Shown: piece after piece, positions 1 to 10,614 of the stretch | Numbering within the stretch: position 1 is the first letter of the stretch | How the letters are laid out: each line of letters opens with the position of its first letter | Assembly (NCBI GenBank): GCA_013036995.1 | Contig: JAAOXG010000032.1 | Location: 104,214 to 168,213 of the forward strand | Source of the DNA: Lacrimispora defluvii | GTDB taxonomy: Bacteria; Bacillota; Clostridia; Lachnospirales; Lachnospiraceae | Length of the DNA: 64,000 nucleotides | Reading direction: 5' to 3' | The notes under the pieces: generated by a model | What the model was told of the DNA's origin: nothing | Database searches by the model: none | What the model saw: the letters and a program-made list of their open reading frames with translations, nothing else | Made by a program: the position numbers and the translations under genes

Positions 1-388
1 GAACCTCTTTTTTTACCTGCCCGATTCCACCGTATTCTCCAATTGAACCAGGATTGGTCATCAGTATATTGATTGCCTTTGTCAGGTCAATACTGCTTCC
101 CCCGCCAACCGCAACAAACACATCGATCTGTGCTTTTTTCGCAATTTCTGCCGCTTTTTCCACAACATCATTGGTCGGGTTTGGAATCACTCCATCAAAT
201 ATTATAACTTCCAGCTCAGCCTTTTTTATTTCTTCCAGTACCTGATCCGCTATCTTTGCCTGCTTTACTCCAGAATCATATACAAGCATTACCTTCTTTG
301 CTTTATATTCTCTTAAAATACCAGGCAGCTCTTTTACGGAACCGCGACCAAAAACAATATCACTTTTCACAAAAAAATTGTATGCCAT
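1..388 (-). CDS. Iron-containing alcohol dehydrogenase, N-terminal part (runs off window)
   Basis: Reading leftwards from ATG at 388 gives about 129 codons beginning MAYNFFVKSDIVFGRG, with the nucleotide-binding signature VGGGSSIDLTKAI near residue 100. That is the N-terminal Rossmann half of group III (Fe-dependent) alcohol dehydrogenases such as lactaldehyde reductase or 1,3-propanediol dehydrogenase. The metal-binding C-terminal half lies outside the window, so the substrate cannot be judged. An AAGGAG box sits 6 nt before the ATG. The gene begins 10 nt after the class II aldolase stop, so the two form an operon. A likely role, by inference, is reduction of the aldehyde released by that aldolase. 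Confidence 0.9.
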   Translation of the reverse strand, partial: MAYNFFVKSDIVFGRGSVKELPGILREYKAKKVMLVYDSGVKQAKIADQVLEEIKKAELEVIIFDGVIPNPTNDVVEKAAEIAKKAQIDVFVAVGGGSSIDLTKAINILMTNPGSIGEYGGIGQVKKEV

Positions 389-398
389 TTTGCACTCC

Positions 399-1040
399 TT
401 ACACAGCCTGATCTGCTGCAATTAAAGCTTTCATTGCGTCGATCCCTGCCTGAGGCATTGGTTCAAATGTACCAAGAGCCCTTGCATAATATTCTGTAAT
501 TGCCATTTCTTCTGTATAAATAGTAGCGCTCATAGCTGCTTTCATATTTTTCCCGCAGCAAAACATACCATGGTTCTTAATTAATACAGCTCTGCCATCC
601 TGCCCCAGTGCTTCCACTACTTTATCCGCAACTTCATCAGAACCCGGCATAGTGAACGGAACAACCCGCACTGGAACAAATTCACACTGAGGTGGTGTGG
701 TAGGTTTAATTTCACCATCACCCATTGCCATAATTGTGGCAAACACTGCATGTGTATGAACCGTTGCTTTTATATCAGGTCTTGCACGGAGTACGGCAGT
801 ATGCATTGGAACTTCCGAAGATGGTTTATATGGTCCTTCCAGCCATTTCCCGTTTAAATCAACAATAGCGATATCTTCTGCCTTCATTGTTTTATAGGCG
901 ATTCCGCTTGGAGTAATGGCTACCACATCCTCTTCATCATCTCTTAAAGCAATATTTCCGGATGTTCCTTTTATCAATCCCTGTTCAACTGCTTCTAATA
1001 TTGCTTCCAATACCTGTTTTCTTATTTTTTCGTATTTCAT
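399..1040 (-). CDS. Class II aldolase/adducin family protein (L-fuculose-phosphate aldolase-like)
   Basis: A 213-aa protein of the zinc-dependent class II aldolase / ribulose-phosphate 4-epimerase family. The zinc ligands are visible as H95 and H97 in TVHTHAV and H157 in KNHGMF. E76 in SSEVPMH matches the catalytic acid of fuculose-1-phosphate aldolase. The length fits the family (about 210-230 aa). These enzymes split a phosphorylated ketose or sugar acid into dihydroxyacetone phosphate and an aldehyde; the downstream alcohol dehydrogenase could reduce the aldehyde. The exact sugar is not readable from sequence. The gene is expressed from its own promoter, with an activator-like operator upstream, divergent from the PRD regulator. 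Confidence 0.88.
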   Translation of the reverse strand: MKYEKIRKQVLEAILEAVEQGLIKGTSGNIALRDDEEDVVAITPSGIAYKTMKAEDIAIVDLNGKWLEGPYKPSSEVPMHTAVLRARPDIKATVHTHAVFATIMAMGDGEIKPTTPPQCEFVPVRVVPFTMPGSDEVADKVVEALGQDGRAVLIKNHGMFCCGKNMKAAMSATIYTEEMAITEYYARALGTFEPMPQAGIDAMKALIAADQAV

Positions 1041-1070
1041 TACTGATTCCTCCTTTATTTTTATAAGCCT

Positions 1071-1099
1071 ATTCTAGGATTCGCAGCCCCTTTTCGCAA
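1071..1099 (-). promoter_or_regulatory. Promoter of the aldolase/alcohol dehydrogenase operon
   Basis: On the minus strand TTGCGA (1094-1099) and TAGAAT (1071-1076) are separated by exactly 17 nt, about 30 nt before the aldolase ATG. The weak -35 element and the inverted repeat 7 nt further upstream suggest activator dependence. Confidence 0.6.
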
Positions 1100-1106
1100 A
1101 CAGCTT

Positions 1107-1128
1107 TTTTCCTCAATAAAGAGGAAAA
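1107..1128. promoter_or_regulatory. Inverted repeat, candidate operator of the PRD regulator (site 1)
   Basis: TTTTCCTC, six spacer bases, then GAGGAAAA: perfect 8-bp arms. It lies between the divergent aldolase and PRD-regulator genes, 7 bp upstream of the aldolase -35 box. A near copy with the same spacer and promoter offset is found upstream of the MFS gene (4647-4668). Confidence 0.6.
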
Positions 1129-1225
1129 TATTTTACATATATCCTCCTTAAATAGCTTGATTTTTAGCTTAATATTATTTATTATTAAAAAATGTTATTA
1201 TTTTTTCCGAAACAAGGAGGAAATT

Positions 1226-3166
1226 ATGGAAAAGTATGTATTATCTTTACGAAAAAGGAAACTTCTTGATTATCTGAAGAATTCAAAAGAATATGTGACC
1301 AGTTCTACGCTAGCTGAATATTTGCAGGTATCCGCAAGAACAATCAGGAATGATATCAATGAAATAAATGAAAATCTTCAGAGTTTTGGTATCCAGATTC
1401 TTTCAAAACCCAGCGTTGGTTATCTTCTATTTTGCGAAAATGAATCCTCATTAAAGAAACTAAACCAGGTAAGCAGCAATTTCTTAAGCCGCGAAGACCG
1501 GATCCGGCATATTGCTTTTACACTGTGCTTTTCCGATATACCGGTGGATCTTTATGATCTTGAAGATGAAATGTTTATAAGCCGTACCACTCTGGAAAAC
1601 GATCTCATTGCTTTTCGAAAAAAATACGTTCTCCCGGAGCCTCATATTAAATTTTTCCGTCACAAAAACAGAATATCATTTGAGCAGGAAGAACGGAAAC
1701 GCCGTATCATATTAAATTTATTATTTTCGGAGAACTGGAATTATAATGATCAGGGAAATTTATACTATGAATATCAATACATTGATGAAACAGTCATTGG
1801 AATCATAACAGCTGAGATCCGACTCTGCATGCAGCAATATAACATCATCATGGACGATATCAACATTGTTATGATTGTTCTTGCCATCGCCATTGCTTAC
1901 TCCCGAATTAAGTCTGGCCACAGTCTCACTGATGAAAATCCAATACCGGTGAATGATAATACAATTATTCATGCAGTAAATGATCTCTTAAATATTCTGG
2001 AGGAAAAGCTGGATTGTAACTATTCAAATTTGGAACGAAGCGATTTATATCTTCATGTCTACTGCAGCAGACTGCTTGATGCATCGAAGCTGAATTTCGG
2101 AACCATAGACAATTATTTTAACCCGTCCACTATTGAATTCGCCAATTCTTATCTGCGTAAGATTAAAGACACCTACTCCATTGATTTTTCTGATGATGAA
2201 GACTTTTATATCACGCTTCTCCAGTATTTACGCTACCTTACTTTACCTTTGCATTTTTTAAATTCCACTGGCACCCATACAGATGGTACCCGCTCAAAAA
2301 TGTTAATTGAATATGAAATCGCATTCCTTATCCAGGATCTGGCTTTGCAGTATACAGGTAATTATTTGGATTATTCGGAACTCATGTACCTGGCTTTCTG
2401 TATTTCCGGTGCCATGGAAGCCAGGTACCGGAATTCACCCAAATTAAAAACAGTTATAATGTGCCATATGAATCTTCCCGCCACCTGGAATTTAAAACAG
2501 CGTATTCTAAACAATTTTAATGACAGCATTGATTTAATCGCCCTCTTGCCTGTATATATGAAGGATAATTATGATTTTTCTAAAATTGATTTAGTTATTA
2601 CAACCGCAAATAAGCATATTACAAGTGAATCAAACTGCGATACGCTTTTAATCTCTTCTTTCTTTCCAGAAAAGGACCAGCAGGATTTAAGAGCACTGAT
2701 TTTCCATAAGCATCTGAACCGATTATATAATTCAGAGCTCCCTTCCATCCGCCAGCTCTTTGAAAATGCCTTCTGGCATGAAAAAATAGATACTGCGGAA
2801 CCGTTTTCCATAATTGAAACCCTTTCTATGGATTTTATCAGCAAAGAGTACGTTTCCTATGATTATTTACATCAGGTCCTGCGAAGAGAGGCAATTATGA
2901 CATTTGCATTTCAACCCAGTATTGTATTACTTTACAGTCTTGTCCCAAGCAATCAGACCTGTCTTTCAATTGCAACACTGAATCACCGGATTAAATGGAA
3001 TTCCTATAAAATCCGTACAGTTATAATGGCTGCCATCGCTCCCGAACATACCACTTTGATTTTCCGGCTGTTCAATGAGCTTTTTTACGGTCCGTATAAT
3101 ATTAACGATACACGGTTTCTTAAAACAAAACAGGAACTGATTACTTTTTTTACACCTGACAGATAA
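1226..3166 (+). CDS. PRD-domain transcriptional activator (BglG/MtlR-like) with degenerate EIIA domain
   Basis: The chosen ATG at 1226 has AAGGAGG upstream; an open frame extends 23 codons further but has no ribosome binding site. The 646-aa product has an N-terminal winged helix (HTH_11 type, residues about 8-60), two PRD-like regions (about 185-290 and 300-400), an EIIB-like segment from about 408 and an EIIA(Mtl/Fru)-like C-terminus (about 530-646). Family members are PTS-phosphorylated activators of sugar operons. Where EIIA domains carry the phosphorylatable His (AIPH), this protein appears to have Tyr570 in IVLLYSL, so phosphorylation there seems lost. It is divergent from the aldolase operon and probably activates that operon and the MFS gene 3218-4558. 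Confidence 0.85.
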   Translation: MEKYVLSLRKRKLLDYLKNSKEYVTSSTLAEYLQVSARTIRNDINEINENLQSFGIQILSKPSVGYLLFCENESSLKKLNQVSSNFLSREDRIRHIAFTLCFSDIPVDLYDLEDEMFISRTTLENDLIAFRKKYVLPEPHIKFFRHKNRISFEQEERKRRIILNLLFSENWNYNDQGNLYYEYQYIDETVIGIITAEIRLCMQQYNIIMDDINIVMIVLAIAIAYSRIKSGHSLTDENPIPVNDNTIIHAVNDLLNILEEKLDCNYSNLERSDLYLHVYCSRLLDASKLNFGTIDNYFNPSTIEFANSYLRKIKDTYSIDFSDDEDFYITLLQYLRYLTLPLHFLNSTGTHTDGTRSKMLIEYEIAFLIQDLALQYTGNYLDYSELMYLAFCISGAMEARYRNSPKLKTVIMCHMNLPATWNLKQRILNNFNDSIDLIALLPVYMKDNYDFSKIDLVITTANKHITSESNCDTLLISSFFPEKDQQDLRALIFHKHLNRLYNSELPSIRQLFENAFWHEKIDTAEPFSIIETLSMDFISKEYVSYDYLHQVLRREAIMTFAFQPSIVLLYSLVPSNQTCLSIATLNHRIKWNSYKIRTVIMAAIAPEHTTLIFRLFNELFYGPYNINDTRFLKTKQELITFFTPDR

Positions 3167-3170
3167 AATA

Positions 3171-3212
3171 AAAAACGGAGGCCATGCTTTATTTCGCCTG
3201 GCCTCCGTTTTT
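3171..3212. terminator. Bidirectional terminator between convergent genes
   Basis: A 14-bp perfect stem (3171-3184 with 3199-3212; core ACGGAGGCCA / TGGCCTCCGT) is flanked by A-run and T-run. It can end both the PRD regulator (plus strand) and the MFS gene (minus strand). Confidence 0.9.
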
Positions 3213-3217
3213 TTGTT

Positions 3218-4558
3218 TTATTTGTTTATTTCCATAAGTTCCGGATGTTTCATTTTATCCCATTTCCCTTCTTCCATTGTTGCTACGATCAATATATTTA
3301 TTAAAAACAAACACAAATATACGATATAAGCACCTGTTAAGCCACCCGTTATCTTCATAACCGTAGCATTGACAACAAAATTCAGGCAGCCGATACAATA
3401 ATTAATTGGGAAAATAACGCCATTTACTTTCGGATAATCAAGCATTCCAAAAATCGATGCAGGAAAGGAAAGCGACATGTTGGTGCTTCCTCCTAATGAA
3501 AAACCCACAATAGCAATTGATACATATACAAAAGGGAACCAGACCACAGTTAAAAGATTAAAAGCAATACCAAGCGCGAAGATTGCGCAGTAAATCATAC
3601 AGGCCTTCTTGGTTCCAAGCTTTGTATCAATAAAACCAATTATATAACTTCCCAAAATACCGATCAGACCGGCTGCTGTCATTGCTGATACAGCCATATC
3701 AACAGATAGTCCGAGAGCTGTATTTCTCTGAACGAACTGCGTGATTATTCCAAGCAGACCCAATGTAATAAATCCAGGTACCGCAGATGCCAGCCAGACC
3801 TCTTTGCATTTAAGCATTTTCGGAACGGTCCAGTCACTTACATATTGATTGATATTTAAACAGTCCGAATATTCTTCCTCAAATATTTCTCTGGTAACAT
3901 TATCCGGATACATCCCCGCATCAATTGGATTATCTCTTAGTGTAAAAAAAGAATAGGCAGCCAGTCCAATGGCAGCGGCTCCAAAAACGGAAATGCTTAT
4001 TCTATAATCCCCCGCTTTAAGCAGAACAATCATAATCGGGACCAGCACAGCAGTACCTATATTGGCACCAATTGTACTGATTCCATTCACCACTCCTCGC
4101 TTCTTCGGAAACCAATGAGACTGCATGGGACCGGTACAGAGATAAAAACAGCCCTGACCACAGCTGACCATAATGCATTGAGAAAGGCCATACATAATAA
4201 TATTCGTAGCCCGTAAAAACAAAAAGTTAAAGGTAAGACCAAATATAATAAATAAAACAGCGCTCATTACTCTTCCCCCAAAGCGGTCTCTGAGCTTTGC
4301 AATAAAAAACATCATTGCGACCCCGACAAAACCTGCAACTGTTCCCATGCTTAAACATAATTCATAATTCATCCCCGCACTTTTTGCTATTACCGGAAGA
4401 ATTACATTTAATCCATCATTCACACCTGCATTGGTAACAAGCATTGCTAAAATAGCAAAGGTCATCAAATGCCACCCTTTCCCCAGATTAAAGCTTTCCT
4501 TTACCGTTAATTTTTTAACATCCCCATACCCACCATACGCTTTTGCTGCTTTCTCCAT
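3218..4558 (-). CDS. MFS transporter (OFA/oxalate-formate antiporter-like)
   Basis: A 446-aa hydrophobic protein with about 12 membrane segments and the MFS loop motif KLRDRFGGRVM after segment 2 (about residues 88-98). The sequence SHWFPKKRGVVNGIS is typical of the OFA / monocarboxylate-type MFS branch, which carries small organic anions or sugar acids. The substrate is unknown. The shared operator with the aldolase/alcohol dehydrogenase operon implies that it imports the compound degraded there, which would be unusual for a PRD-regulated (normally PTS-linked) system. It ends against the terminator shared with the PRD regulator. Confidence 0.85.
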   Translation of the reverse strand: MEKAAKAYGGYGDVKKLTVKESFNLGKGWHLMTFAILAMLVTNAGVNDGLNVILPVIAKSAGMNYELCLSMGTVAGFVGVAMMFFIAKLRDRFGGRVMSAVLFIIFGLTFNFLFLRATNIIMYGLSQCIMVSCGQGCFYLCTGPMQSHWFPKKRGVVNGISTIGANIGTAVLVPIMIVLLKAGDYRISISVFGAAAIGLAAYSFFTLRDNPIDAGMYPDNVTREIFEEEYSDCLNINQYVSDWTVPKMLKCKEVWLASAVPGFITLGLLGIITQFVQRNTALGLSVDMAVSAMTAAGLIGILGSYIIGFIDTKLGTKKACMIYCAIFALGIAFNLLTVVWFPFVYVSIAIVGFSLGGSTNMSLSFPASIFGMLDYPKVNGVIFPINYCIGCLNFVVNATVMKITGGLTGAYIVYLCLFLINILIVATMEEGKWDKMKHPELMEINK

Positions 4559-4610
4559 ATGACTTTATCCTTCCTCTTTTGACTCTTCTGCAATTCTAAA
4601 GAATATTATT

Positions 4611-4639
4611 ATATTAGCGCAGGAAAACTGTATCTACAA
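4611..4639 (-). promoter_or_regulatory. Promoter of the MFS transporter gene
   Basis: Minus-strand TTGTAG (4634-4639), 17 nt, TAATAT (4611-4616). The inverted repeat 4647-4668 begins 7 nt upstream of the -35, exactly as at the aldolase promoter. Confidence 0.5.
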
Positions 4640-4646
4640 ATATTTT

Positions 4647-4668
4647 TTTTCCTCATTTATAGGGAAAA
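4647..4668. promoter_or_regulatory. Inverted repeat, candidate operator of the PRD regulator (site 2)
   Basis: TTTTCCTC, six bases, AGGGAAAA. Six of eight arm positions are symmetric. The left arm is identical to site 1 (1107-1128), with the same 6-nt spacer and the same offset to the promoter. Confidence 0.55.
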
Positions 4669-4674
4669 ATAATC

Positions 4675-4704
4675 TGAGGGGAGGTGTTTATTCACCTCCC
4701 CTCA
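4675..4704 (-). terminator. Terminator of lacZ
   Basis: A 12-bp perfect hairpin (4675-4686 with 4693-4704, loop TTTATT), followed on the minus strand by GATTATTTTT. It lies 33 nt after the lacZ stop and isolates the MFS operator from lacZ transcription. Confidence 0.85.
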
Positions 4705-4736
4705 TTTCTACCATTTCATATTTATTTCATAAAATC

Positions 4737-7829
<3,093 letters not shown>

Positions 7830-7854
7830 TCACAGGGCAAAAAATCCATATCTT

Positions 7855-7884
7855 TGATTGGACAAAACATGCACAAAATGATAC
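7855..7884 (+). repeat. 30-bp direct repeat, copy A (upstream of lacZ)
   Basis: This matches 8874-8903 at 26 of 30 positions in the same orientation; the shared core is TGATTRGACAAA followed by CATG and AAAATGATAC. The copies are 1019 bp apart and bracket the hicAB module. They may be an AraC operator, or a duplication made when hicAB arrived. Confidence 0.75.
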
Positions 7885-7947
7885 TGTTAATTTTATTCCT
7901 CTAATCAACCTTTGTTTTTTTAATAGGATTAAGTTTTCATGCAAAAT

Positions 7948-7975
7948 AGAAAGAGACACGCCAGTGCCTCTTTCT
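7948..7975 (-). terminator. Terminator of hicAB
   Basis: Arms 7948-7959 (AGAAAGAGACAC) and 7964-7975 (GTGCCTCTTTCT) pair at 11 of 12 positions around a GCCA loop, 10 nt after the hicB stop. The stem contains its own T-rich 3' side on the minus strand. Confidence 0.7.
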
Positions 7976-7985
7976 AAAAATTTTG

Positions 7986-8402
7986 TTAATGAGATTTGGT
8001 TATCGTTTGATTATATAGACCCAATGCGCTAATAATTGCGTCCTGTAGAAGCCTGGAGTAATTAACTCCAGCTCTTTCAGCTTCTACGCTCAACCAATAT
8101 GGAATAGTACAATTTTTCTTAACTGCTCTATTATCCACTTTTTTTCTGTATTCAGAAAAATCAATATCAACTAATGTTACGATATCTTCTTTCTCTGCTT
8201 CAAAGCTCTTTGAATATGGGATTGGAAGTTCTTTTTTATCATCTTCAAAATCAATCCCCATTAAACCGATTACATCTCTTGCCATTTCCATTGCTTCTGC
8301 TATGGTTTGGCCTTGCGTTCCAACATCAAAATCCGGAATATCTACATAGTATCCATTATCCGTAGGTCTTAATATAATCGGATATGCTCCTTTCGTCTCC
8401 AT
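7986..8402 (-). CDS. hicB: HicB family antitoxin
   Basis: A 138-aa protein with an N-terminal HicB fold (residues 6-50: YPIILRPTDNGYYVDIPDF, then the TIAEAMEMARDVIGL helix). The C-terminal ribbon-helix-helix-like segment (about 103-132, IPYWLSVEAERAGVNYSRLLQDAI) should bind DNA. Known HicB proteins neutralise the HicA mRNA interferase and repress their own operon. A GGAGG box lies 8 nt before the ATG. hicB is 65 nt downstream of hicA, in the common toxin-first order. The pair sits between lacZ and its presumed AraC regulator, an unusual place that suggests acquisition. Confidence 0.88.
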   Translation of the reverse strand: METKGAYPIILRPTDNGYYVDIPDFDVGTQGQTIAEAMEMARDVIGLMGIDFEDDKKELPIPYSKSFEAEKEDIVTLVDIDFSEYRKKVDNRAVKKNCTIPYWLSVEAERAGVNYSRLLQDAIISALGLYNQTITKSH

Positions 8403-8467
8403 TATGATTCCCTCCTGCTTAACGATAAATTATTTTAAAGTTCAATGAAGCTATCAAATTACTGGGA

Positions 8468-8638
8468 CTAAAGTCCCAGCTTTCTGATGATTACCTGCGC
8501 CAGTTTCTCGTTTATTTCTGAATGTCTTGGAATTGGTTCTGATCTATTTCCATCTGTATATAAATCATGATTACCACCATTCCTTTTTAAATACCATCCA
8601 TTCTCTTCGAGAAGCTTAATTAAATCTCTTCTCTTCAT
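8468..8638 (-). CDS. hicA: HicA family mRNA interferase toxin (small gene)
   Basis: A 56-aa reading frame, MKRRDLIKLLEENGWYLKRN, followed by GGNHDLYTDGN and ending in IIRKLGL. It has the double-stranded-RNA-binding-like HicA fold, with catalytic His24 in the G-x-H motif (GGNHDLY). Known HicA toxins cleave mRNA independently of the ribosome. AAAGGAG lies 5 nt before the ATG. The length is normal for compact HicA proteins, so the gene is intact. It is transcribed first from the palindrome-containing promoter 8679-8707. Confidence 0.9.
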   Translation of the reverse strand: MKRRDLIKLLEENGWYLKRNGGNHDLYTDGNRSEPIPRHSEINEKLAQVIIRKLGL

Positions 8639-8678
8639 TTATGCTCCTTTAAAATGGATATTTATCTGTTACAATTAT

Positions 8679-8707
8679 ATTATACGCATAATATGCGTAT
8701 TTGTCAA
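8679..8707 (-). promoter_or_regulatory. hicAB promoter with operator palindrome in its spacer
   Basis: Consensus TTGACA (8702-8707), 17 nt, TATAAT (8679-8684) on the minus strand. A perfect 9-bp-arm palindrome (8682-8700, ATACGCATA / TATGCGTAT around one A) fills the spacer, so a bound HicB would block RNA polymerase. Two further ATGCGT half sites follow at 8715 and 8726. Confidence 0.85.
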
Positions 8708-8714
8708 TTTTTAA

Positions 8715-8731
8715 ATGCGTATATTATGCGT
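8715..8731. promoter_or_regulatory. Extra HicB-type half sites
   Basis: ATGCGT at 8715-8720 and again at 8726-8731, 11 bp apart and 22 bp from the equivalent half site at 8693-8698. They therefore lie on the same helix face, which suggests cooperative binding upstream of the hicAB promoter. Confidence 0.5.
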
Positions 8732-8831
8732 TAAAAAACCATATTTGAACCATCAGGCTTGGTAACCAGTATTATTTTTTTCGTAAAGCTTAAAATTAAT
8801 ACTAAATCTTTCAATCTTTCTCTTGATTGTC

Positions 8832-8849
8832 AATGAATACACATTCATT
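8832..8849. promoter_or_regulatory. Small palindrome upstream of the AraC gene
   Basis: AATGAAT, ACAC, ATTCATT: 7-bp perfect arms, 80 bp upstream of the AraC-family gene. It may be an operator; nothing else in the window identifies a binder. Confidence 0.3.
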
Positions 8850-8873
8850 AGTAATTCAGTTAAATAAATCTAC

Positions 8874-8903
8874 TGATTAGACAAAGCATGGATAAAATGA
8901 TAC
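8874..8903 (+). repeat. 30-bp direct repeat, copy B, overlapping the araC-type gene promoter
   Basis: Second copy of the element at 7855-7884. It covers a promoter TAGACA (8878-8883), 17 nt, TACAAT (8901-8906) for the AraC-family gene starting at 8929, so binding there would autoregulate that gene. Confidence 0.7.
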
Positions 8904-8928
8904 AATACAGCTGAAAGGAGATTTCTCC

Positions 8929-9774
8929 ATGTACACGAATACTGGTTATATGAACTTAGCAGAAGAAGAACTGGAAGATACTAAAATACCCTTAAGAGTG
9001 AACAGCTGTGGAGTCTACCGCCTTGTCTCTCTCTCCGTTATGTCAACGTCACGCCCTCTTGGCCGGTCAGACTATCAACTGCTTTATGTCGCAGCTGGAA
9101 AAGCATTCTTTACCTTCGATGGAACTGTTACAGAAGTAACAGAAGGCAGTATGGTTTTATATTCCCCTCATACTCCCCAGCAATATGCTTATTATTTAGA
9201 CGATAAGCCAGAAGTTTATTGGCTCCACTTCACCGGCAGCGAGGCTCCTTCTCTTACCAGAGAAGCTGGTTTTTTGGAAAACCGGATCGTATATGCTGGA
9301 ATATCTTCCAAATACCAGGAGCTGTTCCTCTCAGTAATCCGAGAAATCCAGCTTACCCGCCCCTCCTTTGAGGAACTGTCCGCCCTTTACCTAAAGCAGC
9401 TTTTTCTCCTTCTCAAACGAATCAGAGAAGAAGGCGGATTTAAGAAAACAGATATTCAAAAAGAAATGGAAAAAGCAGTCCGCTTTTTTCATGAAAACCT
9501 GGCAAATAATATAGAAATTGAAGCTTACGCCAGAGAACTTCACATGAGCACCTGCTGGTTTATCCGAAGCTTTAAGGAATATTCCGGAATGCCTCCCGGA
9601 AGGTATCTAACCGATATCCGGATCAGGAAAGCCAAGGAACTATTAGAAAGTACCGATTACAGCATCGGTGAAATAGGTGGAATCATCGGTTATGAAAACC
9701 CGCTCTATTTCAGCCGTATCTTCAAAAAAACTGCCGGAGTCTCTCCGGCTGAATACAGAAAGGCGGCAAGGTGA
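8929..9774 (+). CDS. AraC family transcriptional regulator (probable lacZ regulator)
   Basis: A 281-aa protein with an N-terminal cupin-like sugar-sensing domain (about 25-150, including the VTEGSMVLYSPHTPQQY strand) and two C-terminal helix-turn-helix motifs (about 185-281, ending YENPLYFSRIFKKTAGVSPAEYR). GAAAGGAG precedes the ATG, but GGAG can pair with CTCC just before the start, so translation may be dampened. The promoter carries the 30-bp element also found at lacZ, which argues that this protein regulates lacZ and itself. HicAB now separates the two genes. The inducer is not readable. Confidence 0.9.
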   Translation: MYTNTGYMNLAEEELEDTKIPLRVNSCGVYRLVSLSVMSTSRPLGRSDYQLLYVAAGKAFFTFDGTVTEVTEGSMVLYSPHTPQQYAYYLDDKPEVYWLHFTGSEAPSLTREAGFLENRIVYAGISSKYQELFLSVIREIQLTRPSFEELSALYLKQLFLLLKRIREEGGFKKTDIQKEMEKAVRFFHENLANNIEIEAYARELHMSTCWFIRSFKEYSGMPPGRYLTDIRIRKAKELLESTDYSIGEIGGIIGYENPLYFSRIFKKTAGVSPAEYRKAAR

Positions 9775-9797
9775 GTGAATCTCCCTGCCGCCTTTCT
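9757..9797. terminator. Bidirectional terminator between the two AraC-type genes
   Basis: Perfect 12-bp arms, AGAAAGGCGGCA (9757-9768) and TGCCGCCTTTCT (9786-9797). The left arm lies in the last codons of the plus-strand gene. Confidence 0.75.
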
Positions 9798-9798
9798 T

Positions 9799-10614
9799 CT
9801 ACCGCTCAATGACACTATAGGTCTGCCGGTATTCCTTGGCCGTCATTCCCATATATTTTTTAAATATCCTTCTGAAATAATCCACGTCTTCGTATCCGCA
9901 CCGGTAAGCAATCTCACTTCCCGTCAGATTCGTCTCAATCAGCATTCTGCATGCCTTATTAAGCCGGGCTTCATGGATTCCTTCCGTCAGAGTCTTTCCA
10001 TAAACTGCATGATAGGTCCGGCCTAAATAATCCGGACTGCATTCCAGCTTTTCCGCTAATATGGAAGCCGATAACGGTTCTTTTATATGGTTTTTAATAT
10101 ACTGCCCTGCCTGATTGGCCAGAAGCACCTTTTGCCCGTTAATTTCCATGGGAGAAAGAGAATCACTCAGCTCGCAAAGCAGTTCTAACAAAACCAGATT
10201 TAAAATGGTTCTGTCCTCCCTGCATACATTCTGCCTCTTAATAAACCGGCGAAACAGTTCCTCAAACTGCTGGGGCTTTCCGATCCTTATCAGCTGGGGA
10301 AGGGACATAATATCGGTTCCCGTCTCTTCTGCCTTCTCTTCCAAATGAAAATGAAGCCAGTAAAAATTTAAGTCCTTTCCAAATTCCCTGGTACCCCAGT
10401 GATGTCTGCCAGGAAATAAAATCAGGGCTTCCCCCTCTTCCACTTCATATTCCACATCTTCTTCCGCAATTCCAAGCACACCGGAATTGACATAGATAAT
10501 TTCAAAGGAATCCATGACACGGTCTGCGTGCCGTCCCTTCCCCTCTGTAACCAGATATCCTGCATTTAATGCCCTTACTGGAAGAACTGCCTTTAGATGT
10601 AAGTAATGTTCCAT
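9799..10614 (-). CDS. AraC family transcriptional regulator
   Basis: A 271-aa regulator with an N-terminal arabinose-binding-like cupin (about 20-120, EEGEALILFPGRHHWGTREF) and a C-terminal double HTH (about 170-265, YRCGYEDVDYFRRIFKKYMGMTAKEYR). It is divergent from the MFS transporter at 10.8 kb and convergent with the other AraC gene. The arrangement suggests that it activates the divergent transporter in response to a sugar. It is clearly a different paralogue from 8929-9774, and no copy of the 30-bp lacZ element was seen before it. Confidence 0.88.
   Translation of the reverse strand: MEHYLHLKAVLPVRALNAGYLVTEGKGRHADRVMDSFEIIYVNSGVLGIAEEDVEYEVEEGEALILFPGRHHWGTREFGKDLNFYWLHFHLEEKAEETGTDIMSLPQLIRIGKPQQFEELFRRFIKRQNVCREDRTILNLVLLELLCELSDSLSPMEINGQKVLLANQAGQYIKNHIKEPLSASILAEKLECSPDYLGRTYHAVYGKTLTEGIHEARLNKACRMLIETNLTGSEIAYRCGYEDVDYFRRIFKKYMGMTAKEYRQTYSVIER

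Noticed and set aside
1157..1225. Extended N-terminus of the PRD regulator
   Set aside because: The extra 23 codons have no ribosome binding site and unlikely composition (IFSLILFIIKK), while ATG 1226 has a strong AAGGAGG.
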